From positions 341-64,340 of the forward strand of contig NZ_VHQI01000005.1 of the NCBI RefSeq assembly GCF_006517625.1: 64,000 nt of DNA, read 5' to 3'. The notes under the pieces were generated by a model. That model was not told the DNA's origin. It made no database searches and worked only from the letters and a program-made list of their open reading frames with translations. The DNA is from Mixta tenebrionis. Lineage in GTDB: Bacteria; Pseudomonadota; Gammaproteobacteria; Enterobacterales; Enterobacteriaceae. A program made the translations under genes and the position numbers. Numbering within the stretch: position 1 is the first letter of the stretch; every line of letters starts with the position of its first letter. This document shows, in pieces, positions 63,566 to 64,000 of this stretch.

Positions 63566-64000
63566 TGGCGCTGCTGGAACTTAACAATATCAGCCGTTCC
63601 TTCCAGAACGGCGAGCAGCAGGTACAGGTGCTGCACAATATTCATCTTGCTATCGAAGCCGGAGAGTTTGTCGCTATCGTAGGGCAGTCGGGTTCTGGCA
63701 AATCAACGCTGATGAATATTCTCGGCTGTCTTGATAAGGCCAGCGCCGGTGACTACCTCGTTGCCGGACGCGCCGTCTCCGCGCTGGACGATGATGCGCT
63801 GGCGGCGCTGCGCCGCGAGCACTTCGGCTTTATCTTCCAGCGCTATCATCTGCTGAGCGAGCTGACGGCGCTGGGCAACGCCGAAATGCCCGCTATCTAT
63901 GCCGGGAAAGCGCCGCAGGCGCGCCGGGAACGCGCCACCGCCCTGTTAACCCGCCTCGGCCTGGGCGAACGCCTGCATTACCGGCCAGGCCAGCTTTCCG
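63565..64000 (+). CDS. macB: MacB-like ABC transporter, N-terminal part (cut by window)
   Basis: 145 codons seen. ATPase domain with Walker [10 protein letters not shown] at about 40-48, [11 protein letters not shown], and the Q-loop [11 protein letters not shown] at about 88-98, as in MacB. The rest (signature, Walker B, permease domain) is outside the window. The start ATG shares one base with the macA stop. Confidence 0.92.
   Translation, partial: MALLELNNISRSFQNGEQQVQVLHNIHLAIEAGEFVAIVGQSGSGKSTLMNILGCLDKASAGDYLVAGRAVSALDDDALAALRREHFGFIFQRYHLLSELTALGNAEMPAIYAGKAPQARRERATALLTRLGLGERLHYRPGQLS

Overview
The window looks like chromosome of a plant- or insect-associated member of the Enterobacterales, most likely Erwiniaceae (Pantoea/Mixta/Erwinia type). 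Evidence: the ptsH-ptsI-crr, cysK, cysZ, zipA, ligA, ypeB, yfeH/yfeR, gltX/yfeC, valine/lysine tRNA, alanine tRNA, nupC, mntH, ypeC and glk order follows the E. coli 52-54 min region, while an indolepyruvate decarboxylase gene next to glk and a large type VI secretion (T6SS) cluster are typical of Erwiniaceae. Genus is an inference.

Positions 1-20560 hold a T6SS cluster, all on the minus strand. Reading with transcription: tssB, tssC, hcp, clpV (tssH), tssA, tssE, a VasL-like gene, a terminator, decayed copies of tssB and tssC, then tssK, tssL, an OmpA-domain gene, vgrG, a DUF4123 adaptor, a VasX-like multi-membrane-segment effector, and a DUF6708 membrane protein cut by the window edge. tssF, tssG, tssJ and tssM are not in the window. 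Three scars (tssB'/tssC' fragments before tssK, a 3' fragment of the ompA-like gene directly after tssC, and a shared 40-bp element before vgrG and clpV) suggest that a tssB-tssC-tssK-tssL-ompA block was once present twice and each copy lost the complementary half.

Positions 21431-31340 are an accessory stretch: a YmgB/AriR-like small regulator, yhjX (pyruvate-induced transporter) preceded by three evenly spaced YpdB-type boxes, a bglG-bglF-bglB-SMP-30 beta-glucoside operon with two BglG antiterminator (RAT) sites, two small lipoproteins, a universal stress protein, a decayed EmrA-like fragment and the 23-residue membrane protein YpdK.

Positions 31383-43177 carry alaC, the ypdA-ypdB pyruvate-sensing two-component system (the expected regulator of yhjX 10 kb away), glk, ipdC, an aldo-keto reductase, ypeC, mntH with tandem MntR boxes, nupC, and three alanine tRNAs of which the middle one looks like a recombinant hybrid.

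Positions 43597-54843 carry an FNT-family channel, yfeC, gltX, three tRNA-Val and one tRNA-Lys followed by a duplicated 99-bp structured element, a sodium:solute symporter, a FlxA-like protein, yfeR/yfeH, ypeB, ligA and zipA. Positions 55062-60095 carry cysZ, cysK and the general PTS operon ptsH-ptsI-crr. The right end holds an OmpR-type two-component system divergent from macA-macB, with macB cut by the edge.
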